NCBI RefSeq assembly: GCF_008042075.1
Contig: NZ_RDBN01000005.1
Span: forward strand, 212,021 to 250,429
Direction: 5' to 3'
DNA: 38,409 bases
From: Streptomyces sp. UW30
Lineage (GTDB): Bacteria > Actinomycetota > Actinomycetes > Streptomycetales > Streptomycetaceae
Shown: positions 31,428 to 38,409 of the stretch, one piece after another
Layout of the letters: each line of letters opens with the position of its first letter
How positions within the stretch are numbered: position 1 is the first letter of the stretch
The notes under the pieces: model-generated
Database searches by the model: none
What the model was told of the DNA's origin: nothing
The model's input: only the letters and a program-made list of their open reading frames with translations
Translations under genes and position numbers: made by a program

Positions 31428-32183
31428 TTATCCGTGCTGGTACGCGACCAGCGAGATCCCCACGTAGTGCACGACGAACGCGGCGAGCGTGAAGGAGTGG
31501 AACACCTCGTGGAAGCCGAACCAGCGAGGTGACGGGTTCGGGCGCTTGATGCCGTAGATCACGCCGCCCGCGCTGTAGAGGAGACCGCCGACGATCACCA
31601 GGACCAGCACCGCGATGCCGCCGGAGCGCATGAAGTCCGGCAGGAAGAAGACGGCCGCCCAGCCCATCGCGATGTAGCAGGGGGTGTAGAGCCAGCGCGG
31701 GGCGCCGACCCAGAAGACCCGGAAGACGATGCCCGCCGCGGCCGCGCCCCAGATGCCCCACAGCAGCCACTGGCCCTTGGCTCCCGGGAGCAGCAGCATC
31801 GTCAGTGGCGTGTACGTGCCCGCGATGATCAGGAAGATGTTGGCGTGATCCAGCCGGCGCAGGATGCCGTCCATGCGCGGGCTCCAGTTGCCCCGGTGGT
31901 ACAGCGCGCTCACGCCGAACAGCAGGCAGGCGGTGAGGGCATAGATCCCGCAGGCGATACGCCCCCGGGGTGAGTCCGCGAGGGCGGTGAGCACCAGGCC
32001 CGCGACCAGCGCGGCCGGAAACATGCCCAGATGCAGCCAGCCCCGGAGTCTGGGCTTGATCTCGCCCGTGAGGTGCTGGGCGTGGTGCGCGATCTGGTGC
32101 GGCAGCGAGGGCGTGCCTGAACCGCGGCCGGCGGCCGGCGTGTCCATGGGCGCGTCGGGGACGGGCGCAGTCATGCGGGGCAT
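31428..32183 (-). CDS. Hemolysin III/PAQR family membrane protein
   Basis: This 251-aa protein has seven transmembrane helices and the PAQR hallmark residues: GVSALYHRGNW with a metal-site His, RRLDHANIFLIIAGTYTP, and the terminal HEVFHSFTLAAFVVHY with two His of the predicted zinc site. The bacterial homologue TrhA is linked to membrane-energetics homeostasis; haemolysis is a historic name. ATG 32183 or ATG 32174 may start it, and neither has a strong ribosome-binding site. An 18-bp inverted repeat lies 3 bp upstream of ATG 32183. It has its own terminator. Its place after yyaL agrees with the mycobacterial order. Confidence 0.93.
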   Translation of the reverse strand: MPRMTAPVPDAPMDTPAAGRGSGTPSLPHQIAHHAQHLTGEIKPRLRGWLHLGMFPAALVAGLVLTALADSPRGRIACGIYALTACLLFGVSALYHRGNWSPRMDGILRRLDHANIFLIIAGTYTPLTMLLLPGAKGQWLLWGIWGAAAAGIVFRVFWVGAPRWLYTPCYIAMGWAAVFFLPDFMRSGGIAVLVLVIVGGLLYSAGGVIYGIKRPNPSPRWFGFHEVFHSFTLAAFVVHYVGISLVAYQHG

Positions 32184-32186
32184 CGT

Positions 32187-32204
32187 ACCTACGGAACCGT
32201 AAGT
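32187..32204. promoter_or_regulatory. 18-bp operator-like inverted repeat before hemolysin III
   Basis: acctacgg-aa-ccgtaagt: two 8-bp arms matching at 7 of 8 positions, with a perfect TACGG-AA-CCGTA core. It lies 3 bp before the start codon on the minus strand. Symmetry and position are typical for a TetR-type repressor dimer; a similar TACGG/CCGTA core is common in TetR operators (from memory). Confidence 0.6.
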
Positions 32205-32517
32205 TACGCGTCAGGGCGGCCAGATGGGCGCTCGTAAGTGGCCATCGTCTCACGGGGTACCCGGAATGGGCGCACCCGGGGTGAAGCCGTGGTGACGCAT
32301 CGAAAACATCTGGATGAGTGGCGATGCTCACGCCGCTCACCTGTGACGCCCTCTGGACATATGCGCAGACGCGTCGGATGATCAAATGAGTGCGGTCGGC
32401 ACCGGATGAGCGCGGAAGATCGGAACAGCCGATCGGCCCGCGCAGCATCCGGGTCGCGGCCCCCACGGGGCATACAAGGGCATATTCAGGACAGAAACCC
32501 CTCATTTAGGAGCAACC
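32205..32517 (+). promoter_or_regulatory. Upstream region of pckG with repeated elements
   Basis: 313 bp without a gene. It holds GATCGG-aacag-CCGATC (32418-32434), a perfect 6-bp-arm inverted repeat. ATGAGTGCGG and ATGAGCGCGG occur about 20 bp apart near 32385-32415. A direct repeat GGGCATA at 32468 and 32478 is spaced one helical turn apart. The pckG AGGAG site is at 32508-32512. No certain -35/-10 pair was found; the elements may carry carbon-source control of pckG. Confidence 0.45.
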
Positions 32518-34341
32518 GTGGCGCGCGACATCGCGGCTCCCCCCGTCGTTCCCACCAACCACCGCGAACTGGTCTCGTGGGTGAACGAGATCGCAGAACT
32601 GACGCAGCCGGACAGCGTGGTCTGGTGTGACGGATCCGAGGCCGAGTACGAGCGTCTGAGCGAGGAACTCGTCGCGAAGGGCACCTTCAAGAAGCTCGAC
32701 CCGATCAAGCGCCCCAACTCCTACTACGCGGCCTCCGACCCGACCGACGTCGCGCGCGTCGAGGACCGGACCTTCATCTGCTCCGAGAAGGAGGAGGACG
32801 CGGGCCCGACGAACCACTGGATGGACCCCGCCGAGATGCGTGAGGTCTTCGCCGGCGAGAAGGGCGTCTTCCGCGGCTCGATGCGCGGCCGGACGATGTA
32901 CGTCGTGCCGTTCTGCATGGGCCCGCTCGGCTCGAAGCTCTCCGCGATCGGCGTCGAGATCACCGACTCCGCCTACGTCGCCGTGTCCATGCGCACCATG
33001 ACCCGCATGGGCCAGGCCGTCCTGGACGAACTCGGCGAGGACGGCTTCTTCGTGCGTGCCGTGCACACGCTCGGAGCGCCGCTGGAGGCCGGCGAGCAGG
33101 ACGTGCCCTGGCCGTGCAACAGCACCAAGTACATCTCCCACTTCCCGGAGAGCCGCGAGATCTGGTCCTACGGCTCCGGCTACGGCGGCAACGCCCTGCT
33201 CGGCAAGAAGTGCTACGCCCTGCGCATCGCGTCGGTGATGGCCCGCGACGAGGGCTGGCTGGCCGAGCACATGCTGATCCTGAAACTGACGCCGCCGCAG
33301 GGCGAGTCGAAGTACGTCGCCGCCGCCTTCCCGAGCGCCTGCGGCAAGACCAACCTCGCCATGCTGGAGCCCACGATCTCCGGCTGGACGGTCGAGACGA
33401 TCGGCGACGACATCGCCTGGATGCGCTTCGGCGAGGACGGCCGGCTGTACGCCATCAACCCCGAGGCCGGCTTCTTCGGCGTCGCGCCCGGCACCGGTGA
33501 GCACACCAACGCCAACGCGATGAAGACGCTCTGGGGCAACTCGGTCTTCACCAACGTCGCCCTCACCGACGACAACGACATCTGGTGGGAGGGCATGACG
33601 GAGGAGACTCCGGCCCACCTCACCGACTGGAAGGGCAACGACTGGACGCCCGAATCCGGTGTCCCGGCCGCCCACCCCAACGCCCGCTTCACCGTCCCCG
33701 CCTCGCAGTGCCCGATCATCGCGCCCGAGTGGGAGGACCCCAAGGGCGTGCCGATCTCGGCGATCCTGTTCGGCGGCCGCCGCGCCACCGCCGTACCCCT
33801 GGTGACGGAGTCCTTCGACTGGAACCACGGCGTGTTCCTCGGCGCCAACGTGGCCAGCGAGAAGACCGCCGCCGCCGAGGGCAAGGTCGGCGAGCTGCGC
33901 CGCGACCCGTTCGCGATGCTGCCCTTCTGCGGCTACAACATGGGCGACTACATGGCCCACTGGGTCGACGTGGCCAAGGACAAGGACCAGTCCAAGCTGC
34001 CGAAGATCTACTACGTCAACTGGTTCCGCAAGAACGACGAGGGCAAGTTCGTCTGGCCCGGCTTCGGCGAGAACAGCCGCGTCCTGAAGTGGATCGTCGA
34101 GCGCCTCGACGGCAAGGCCGAAGGCGTCGAGACCCCGATCGGCGTCCTGCCGGCCAAGGGCGCGCTGGACACCAACGGCCTCGAACTGGCCGAGTCCGAC
34201 CTCGACTTCCTCCTCACCGTCGACAAGGAGATCTGGCGCGAGGAGGCCGCGCTCGTCCCCGACCACCTCAACACCTTCGGCGACCACACGCCGAAGGAGC
34301 TGTGGGACGAGTACAACGCGCTGGTGCAGCGCCTGGGCTGA
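32518..34341 (+). CDS. pckG: Phosphoenolpyruvate carboxykinase (GTP)
   Basis: This 607-aa cytoplasmic enzyme converts oxaloacetate and GTP to PEP, CO2 and GDP at the start of gluconeogenesis. The P-loop [13 protein letters not shown] carries the reactive Cys275 characteristic of the GTP class. [33 protein letters not shown] and [15 protein letters not shown] are highly conserved PEPCK blocks. GTG 32518 has AGGAG 5 nt upstream, and the length matches actinobacterial enzymes. It is monocistronic, separated by 285 bp with two inverted repeats from the next gene. Streptomyces use it for growth on organic and amino acids. Confidence 0.98.
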   Translation: MARDIAAPPVVPTNHRELVSWVNEIAELTQPDSVVWCDGSEAEYERLSEELVAKGTFKKLDPIKRPNSYYAASDPTDVARVEDRTFICSEKEEDAGPTNHWMDPAEMREVFAGEKGVFRGSMRGRTMYVVPFCMGPLGSKLSAIGVEITDSAYVAVSMRTMTRMGQAVLDELGEDGFFVRAVHTLGAPLEAGEQDVPWPCNSTKYISHFPESREIWSYGSGYGGNALLGKKCYALRIASVMARDEGWLAEHMLILKLTPPQGESKYVAAAFPSACGKTNLAMLEPTISGWTVETIGDDIAWMRFGEDGRLYAINPEAGFFGVAPGTGEHTNANAMKTLWGNSVFTNVALTDDNDIWWEGMTEETPAHLTDWKGNDWTPESGVPAAHPNARFTVPASQCPIIAPEWEDPKGVPISAILFGGRRATAVPLVTESFDWNHGVFLGANVASEKTAAAEGKVGELRRDPFAMLPFCGYNMGDYMAHWVDVAKDKDQSKLPKIYYVNWFRKNDEGKFVWPGFGENSRVLKWIVERLDGKAEGVETPIGVLPAKGALDTNGLELAESDLDFLLTVDKEIWREEAALVPDHLNTFGDHTPKELWDEYNALVQRLG

Positions 34342-34359
34342 GAACAGCCCCCCAAAACG

Positions 34360-34413
34360 CCGCGGCCGGCTCCGATCGTGCCCTGACCAGCAAATCGTCA
34401 CGGCCGGCCGCGG
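34360..34413 (+). other. Inverted repeat after pckG
   Basis: ccgcggccgg (34360-34369) and ccggccgcgg (34404-34413), extendable by one pair, with a loop of more than 30 nt. It starts 18 nt after the pckG stop. It could help termination, but the large loop and lack of a U-tract make it weak. Confidence 0.35.
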
Positions 34414-34472
34414 TGACAGCACCACGAACACCACAGACCGGCGAGGTTCCGTACAACGGCGTACGGGGCTCT

Positions 34473-34532
34473 GGGCCTGTCGTCGCACCCTCCCGTCCGC
34501 CCCGACGGGAGGAACAACGCGACGGCAGGCCC
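34473..34532 (+). other. 60-nt two-stage hairpin between pckG and the propeller gene
   Basis: The outer helix pairs 34473-34486 with 34519-34532, 14 pairs including one G-U that exists only in plus-strand RNA. The inner helix pairs cctcccgtc (34489-34497) with gacgggagg (34504-34512) around a 6-nt loop. Two and six unpaired bases separate the helices. It is either a strong terminator for pckG or a structured leader of the downstream gene. The remaining bases of 34342-34626 show no gene. Confidence 0.7.
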
Positions 34533-34659
34533 TCGCCTGTATCGGGCCCCTTTTGCGGTCGTGCCGCCTTGAACGCACGATCTTCACGACTGTTTCATAT
34601 GCCTCACAGGAGCGTCACTGATCCCAGTGGACGCTCAATTCAGCCTGTGGGGGGCACAG

Positions 34660-36393
34660 TTGAATACAGCACACCGTCCCAGACGTCTCGCGGCCACACT
34701 GCTCGCCGCCGCACTCGCCGGGACCGGCCTGACCGTCGCCGCCGCACCCGCGGCCCACGCGGCGGCCTCCGAGGCGGTGGCCAAGCTGCCGATCACCTCG
34801 TACTCGGCGCTCGCGGTGGACTCCGCGCACCAGCGGGTCTACATCGCCGACAGCAACATGGGCAGTTACAGCAACCCCGGTCAGATCGCCGTCTACAACT
34901 TCCAGGGCGAGCGGATCACCACGATCAGCACCACCCAGCACATCTCCGGCCTCGCACTGAACGCCGACGGCTCCACGCTCTACGTCGGCGGTCGCGAGGT
35001 CATCTGGCGCTACGACACCAGCACCTACGCCTCGAACGGCCTGTACGTCTCCACCGACACCTGCGGCCGCAGCCTCGCCTTCTCGGGCGGGCAGGTGTAC
35101 TACACGACGCCGTACTCGTACTACACCTCGCAGTGCGACACGACGCTGACCTACCTGGACTCCTACGCGCCGGCCACCAACACCTCCGGGCGCACCGACT
35201 GGCAGGACTACGGCAAGCTCCAGCTGGAGGCCGGCCCCGGCGACCGGATGCTGATGGGCCAGCCGCTCAACTCCGCGGCGACCAACCCGTTCCTGACGGT
35301 GTACGACGCCGGCGGCGGCTCGCTCGTACGCAACGCGGCCCGGCGATTCGCCGACGCCGACGGCAAGGGCGCCCTGGACCTCAAGGACATGGCGCTGTCC
35401 GCCGACGGCAGCAAGGTCGCCGTGGCCGACGCGAGCGCCGGGACGCGGCTGCTGAACACCGGCGACCTGTCCGACGCGGCCGACGGCTACCAGGCGCTGC
35501 CCGACGGAGCCTCGGCCAGCGCGGTCGCCTTCGGCGGCGACGGCAAGTACATCGCCCGCGGCGCCTCGGCCACCGGCTCCACGCCCGACCTGCTGGTGCA
35601 GCCCGCCGACCCGGCCGACGCCACGGCCCCGCTGGAGTTCGCCTTCGAGGGCAGCCTCGACGGAGACCGGGTCGCGGCGCGCGGCCTGGAGTGGGCGGCG
35701 GACGGCTCCCGGCTGTTCGCGGTCACCACCAACGCGGCCGGCTCCCAGTACTGGCTGCACATCATCCAGCCCCCGGCCGTCCAGTACGACGCCCGCTTCA
35801 CCGGCGGCCTCACCCACAGCCCCGCCCAGGCCGCCGCCGGCGAACCGCTCGCCGTACGCGGCAAGCTGGAGCAGGACGGCCCGGCGCCCGCCGAGCCCCT
35901 GAAGGTCAAGGCGACCCGCACCGACGCGAGCGGCACCCATGAGCTCGGCACCTTCACCGTCAAGGACGACGGCACCTTCACCGTCCTCGACGAGCCCGAC
36001 CTCGTCGGCGACGCCACCTACACGGTCTCCTACCTCGGCGATCTGACCCACCGCCCCGCCGAGGACATCACCACCACGGTGTCCGTCGGCAAGGCACCCA
36101 CCTCGATCGCACTCACCGCGCCCGAGGAGGGCTCCCTGAGCACGGGCGTCGAGATCACCGGCACGTTCACCGCGCAGGGCAAGGCGCTGCCCGACCGCGC
36201 GGTCCTCAAGGTCAGCCGCAAGGACCGGCTCGGCACCGGCACGCTGTCGTCGGTGACGGTCGCCGCCGACGGCACCTTCACGATCAACGACCTGCCGCGC
36301 ACCCGGGGCAACGCGACCTACACGGTCGGCTGGCCCGGCGACGACCTGCACCAGGCGTCGACGGCCTCGGCGACGGTCTACGTCAGGCGCTGA
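34660..36393 (+). CDS. Secreted beta-propeller protein with two Ig-like domains
   Basis: The product has about 577 aa. A signal peptide (HRPRRLAATLLAAALAGTG, cleavage near AHAAAS) precedes a seven-bladed YVTN/WD-like propeller (about 35-375: YSALAVDSAHQRVYIADSN, ISGLALNADGSTLYVGG, VAFGGDGKYIA). Two Ig-like repeats (about 390-577) share the pattern TATYTVSYLGDLTH / NATYTVGWPGDDLH, as in surface adhesin-like proteins. I prefer TTG 34660, after a G-run and with a normal-length signal peptide; GTG 34627, 14 nt after AGGAG, is in frame and possible. It is probably an extracellular or wall-associated binding protein; no enzyme motif is seen. It ends in an 11-bp convergent overlap with the next gene. 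Confidence 0.88.
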   Translation: MNTAHRPRRLAATLLAAALAGTGLTVAAAPAAHAAASEAVAKLPITSYSALAVDSAHQRVYIADSNMGSYSNPGQIAVYNFQGERITTISTTQHISGLALNADGSTLYVGGREVIWRYDTSTYASNGLYVSTDTCGRSLAFSGGQVYYTTPYSYYTSQCDTTLTYLDSYAPATNTSGRTDWQDYGKLQLEAGPGDRMLMGQPLNSAATNPFLTVYDAGGGSLVRNAARRFADADGKGALDLKDMALSADGSKVAVADASAGTRLLNTGDLSDAADGYQALPDGASASAVAFGGDGKYIARGASATGSTPDLLVQPADPADATAPLEFAFEGSLDGDRVAARGLEWAADGSRLFAVTTNAAGSQYWLHIIQPPAVQYDARFTGGLTHSPAQAAAGEPLAVRGKLEQDGPAPAEPLKVKATRTDASGTHELGTFTVKDDGTFTVLDEPDLVGDATYTVSYLGDLTHRPAEDITTTVSVGKAPTSIALTAPEEGSLSTGVEITGTFTAQGKALPDRAVLKVSRKDRLGTGTLSSVTVAADGTFTINDLPRTRGNATYTVGWPGDDLHQASTASATVYVRR

Positions 36394-37018
36394 CTCCGTC
36401 CGTCCCGCCCCGGTCCTCCAGATACCGGGTGTGGGACTCCTGGCGGCGGGCCTCCACCTCGCGCAGGCCCGCCGCCAGCTTCTCGGCGTCCTTCTTCAAC
36501 AGCCCGAGCTGCCGCTCCAGATGCAGCTCGGGCGACTCGGTGCCCGGTGACATCCGCGTCCACCAGCGCGTCCGTACGAAGCTGTCGACGGCCTCGGGCA
36601 GATCGCGCCGCACGATCCGGGAGAGCACGTGCACGCCCTCCGGATCGTGCGCGAGCAGCTCGGCGACCCAGCCCCGGTCGAGCAACGCGGTCAGCAGCTC
36701 GGTCAGTTCCCGCAGCCGGGTGGCCGCCGTGACCGACAGCTCGACGTCCGTCAGATAGCCGCGCAGCTTCTCGAAGTCGCCGCGCAGCTCGTCCAGCTGG
36801 GCCGACGGATCCGGGAAGTCGGGCAGCGCGGGCCGCTCCGGCGGGGCGATCAGCGCGCCCGCGCCGTAGAGGCCGGCCACGACGACGGGCCAGTACGGTC
36901 CCGCCACCCCGGTGAAGGTCAGCACCAGGCCGAGCAGCCCGCACGCGCTCCCGGCGATGTTCTTGCGGGACTCCAGGTATGCCAGCGCCTTGCCCGGGGC
37001 CGACTTATTGGTAGCCAC
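36383..37018 (-). CDS. Membrane hypothetical protein coupled to the VWA gene
   Basis: This 211-aa protein has two closely spaced hydrophobic segments (about 20-60: SACGLLGLVLTFTGVAG and PVVVAGLYGAGALIA), then a long cytoplasmic helical part with coiled-coil potential (SAQLDELRGDFEKLRGYL, and LHLERQLGLLKKDAEKLAAGLREVEARR). GTG 37018 lies within the last codons of the VWA gene (14-bp overlap), with GAGGAG inside that gene, so the two are translated together. No family is recognised. It may be the membrane partner of the VWA lipoprotein-like product. Confidence 0.85.
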   Translation of the reverse strand: MATNKSAPGKALAYLESRKNIAGSACGLLGLVLTFTGVAGPYWPVVVAGLYGAGALIAPPERPALPDFPDPSAQLDELRGDFEKLRGYLTDVELSVTAATRLRELTELLTALLDRGWVAELLAHDPEGVHVLSRIVRRDLPEAVDSFVRTRWWTRMSPGTESPELHLERQLGLLKKDAEKLAAGLREVEARRQESHTRYLEDRGGTDGVSA

Positions 37019-38409
37019 GGATCTCCTCGAAGGCGCCGTCCAGTGAGCCCTCCTGGGCGTCGAAGAGACGGCCGCCGGTCAGTTCGGCGATGTTCTCCAG
37101 CTCGGACTTGCTGGAGTCGCCGAAGAGGATGGGGAAGACGGGCGTCGCCCGCCGCTCGCGGTCAAGGCCGACGTAGAAGGCGTGGAAGTCGGCCGAGTCG
37201 TCGCCCGCGGTGTTCTCGCCGTCCGTCATGAGCACGATCGACGTGAAGGTGTCGCGCCCGGAGCCCAGATGCTGGTACGCCGCCTCCAGCGAGGTGTAGA
37301 TCGCGGTGTCGCCCTCGGCGGTGAGCGCGTCGGTCTCCTCGCGGATGCCCGCGAGCCCGGCCTTCGGGTCGGCCGGATCCACGACATGCGTGGCCACGGT
37401 CTTCACGGTCGACCCGAACGGCATCAGCGTGACCTCCTCGCGTTCGCGGAAGTCGCCGGTGAGGTCGGTGAGCGCCTTCTTCAGCTGCTCAAGACGGTCG
37501 CCCTCCATCGAGCCGGAGGTGTCGAGGACGTAGACCGTCCGGGACGGGCGGCGCAGTTCGTTCTCGTACGCGTCGAGCAGTCCGTCGGCGACGGAACGGG
37601 TGCCGGGGAAGGGCAGTTCGCGCCGCCGGCCGGTGTCGAGGCCGGACGCGGGCTCGACGGAGGCGACGACCGGGCGGCGGTGGGTGCGCTCGGTGATCAT
37701 CCGCTGGGCGTCCTCGGTGCGCAGGGCCTCGGTGAGGCGGCGGACGTCGTCGCGGGTCGCGGTGTTCGTCGACGCCAGCGAGGAGAGCGGGTAGTCGGCG
37801 GTGACGACGCCGTCCTTGGGGCGGATCACGGTCAGGCCCGGGATGCCCTTGAGGACGGACTCGTAGTTGAGCAGCGCGTCGACGTTCCCGCGCCGCTTGT
37901 ACGCCGTCGCCAGCCAGCCCGACGAACCGGACGTCAGCTTCTGCCCCTTGAAGAACTCCTTCAGCCGGGGTGCGGCCTTGTCGACGTCCGCGTCCGTCAG
38001 GGCGGACTGGGCGCCGGACAGGGCCGAGGCGACGGAGACGAGGGTGGCGAAGCCGGAGTTGGAGCGGGCCGGGTCGGTCATGCCGTAGGTCAGCTTGCCG
38101 TCCTGCACGGCCTGTTCGACCTGCGACCAGGTCACGTCGTCCGGCGTCCAGCCCAGCGAGCCCAGCGTCGTCGACCTGACCCCGATGGCGACCGGGCTGG
38201 ACATCACCGGCGTCTCCGAGACGACCTTCTTCGCCGCCTCGGGCCGCAGCCGCAGATAGTCGTTGGAGGACAGCCACAGCGCGTCGTACTGCCCGTCCGC
38301 CTTGCCCTTCGCCAGCAGTTCCACGGCGTCGAGGGTGCCCATGTAGGTGGGCCGGACCTCGATGCCGGTGTCGTCGGTTATCCGGTCGAGGACCGGGGCC
38401 ATGTCGCTG
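37005..38409 (-). CDS. Solute-binding/VWA-domain protein (partial, N-terminus beyond the window)
   Basis: At least 467 residues are visible; the gene continues past 38409, so signal peptide and start are not seen. The visible N-terminal half is a type-2 periplasmic binding protein-like domain (VRPTYMGTLDAVELLAKG, DALWLSSNDYL, TYGMTDPARSNSGFATLV). The C-terminal half is a von Willebrand A domain with an intact MIDAS: VYVLDTSGSMEG (DxSxS), the Thr region AEGDTAIYTSLEAAY, and VLMTDGENTAG. Such proteins are usually secreted or membrane-anchored and bind a partner through a metal ion. The following gene overlaps by 14 bp. Confidence 0.93.
   Translation of the reverse strand, partial: SDMAPVLDRITDDTGIEVRPTYMGTLDAVELLAKGKADGQYDALWLSSNDYLRLRPEAAKKVVSETPVMSSPVAIGVRSTTLGSLGWTPDDVTWSQVEQAVQDGKLTYGMTDPARSNSGFATLVSVASALSGAQSALTDADVDKAAPRLKEFFKGQKLTSGSSGWLATAYKRRGNVDALLNYESVLKGIPGLTVIRPKDGVVTADYPLSSLASTNTATRDDVRRLTEALRTEDAQRMITERTHRRPVVASVEPASGLDTGRRRELPFPGTRSVADGLLDAYENELRRPSRTVYVLDTSGSMEGDRLEQLKKALTDLTGDFREREEVTLMPFGSTVKTVATHVVDPADPKAGLAGIREETDALTAEGDTAIYTSLEAAYQHLGSGRDTFTSIVLMTDGENTAGDDSADFHAFYVGLDRERRATPVFPILFGDSSKSELENIAELTGGRLFDAQEGSLDGAFEEIRGYQ

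Noticed and set aside
1..38409. tRNA, rRNA, IS element or replication origin
   Set aside because: No cloverleaf-like or rRNA sequence, no transposase frame with terminal repeats and no DnaA-box cluster was seen on either strand.

Overview
The window is high-GC actinobacterial DNA and almost certainly comes from a Streptomyces chromosome. The evidence is the dense G/C-ended coding sequence, frequent GTG and TTG starts, ATGA/GTGA gene overlaps, mycothiol metabolism (mca), a GTP-type PEP carboxykinase, one TTA (bldA-type) codon in a peripheral gene, and promoters of the sigma-R type. No tRNA, rRNA, CRISPR array, intact IS element or replication origin was seen.

Layout. (1) 1-2101: a DHFR/RibD_C-like reductase, a membrane-anchored orphan with a TTA codon, and msrA behind a textbook sigma-R promoter. 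(2) 2205-6892, minus strand: a HEAT-repeat gene and a MerR-HEAT regulator behind a MerR-type 19-bp-spacer promoter, then a 46-aa membrane peptide coupled to a GNAT-AAA+ fusion, then an orphan membrane-anchored helical protein. (3) 7203-15748: metB, a sigma-like/small membrane protein pair, a MarR regulator divergent from ilvA, a DrrAB-type ABC exporter with a promoter-embedded operator, greA, a DUF4307 protein, mca behind a near-consensus sigma-R site, and a small membrane protein. (4) 15779-19643: a 1066-aa membrane-associated STAND ATPase with TPRs, and the in-frame, internally deleted remnant of a large serine integrase. (5) 19621-28392: yyaL (DUF255), then a tightly coupled four-gene cassette: a processive-type GT2 synthase, a GT39/ArnT-like membrane transferase, a DPM1-like GT2 with a GtrA domain, and a secreted copper-radical oxidase with all cofactor ligands. 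(6) 28389-32183, minus strand: a Mut7-C RNase-like protein, a TetR-MFS drug exporter operon with its operator, and a hemolysin III/PAQR protein. (7) 32518-38409: pckG, a striking 60-nt RNA hairpin, a secreted beta-propeller/Ig-like protein, and a two-gene unit ending in a partial solute-binding/VWA protein that runs off the window.

How the genes fit together. From memory, the order metB - greA - DUF4307 - mca - small membrane protein - yyaL - hemolysin III matches Mycobacterium tuberculosis Rv1079-Rv1085c. If so, this is an old actinobacterial backbone with Streptomyces insertions at two main points: the STAND gene plus integrase scar before yyaL, and the polysaccharide/oxidase cassette plus TetR-MFS genes after it. 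Thiol and redox functions (msrA, mca, metB) cluster, and two of them carry sigma-R-like promoters. The most interesting candidate system is the 21774-28392 cassette. It looks like a second glycan-synthase plus copper-radical-oxidase locus, similar in logic to cslA-glxA but with a lipid-linked sugar branch and an oxidase carrying an extra C-terminal excalibur-like motif.
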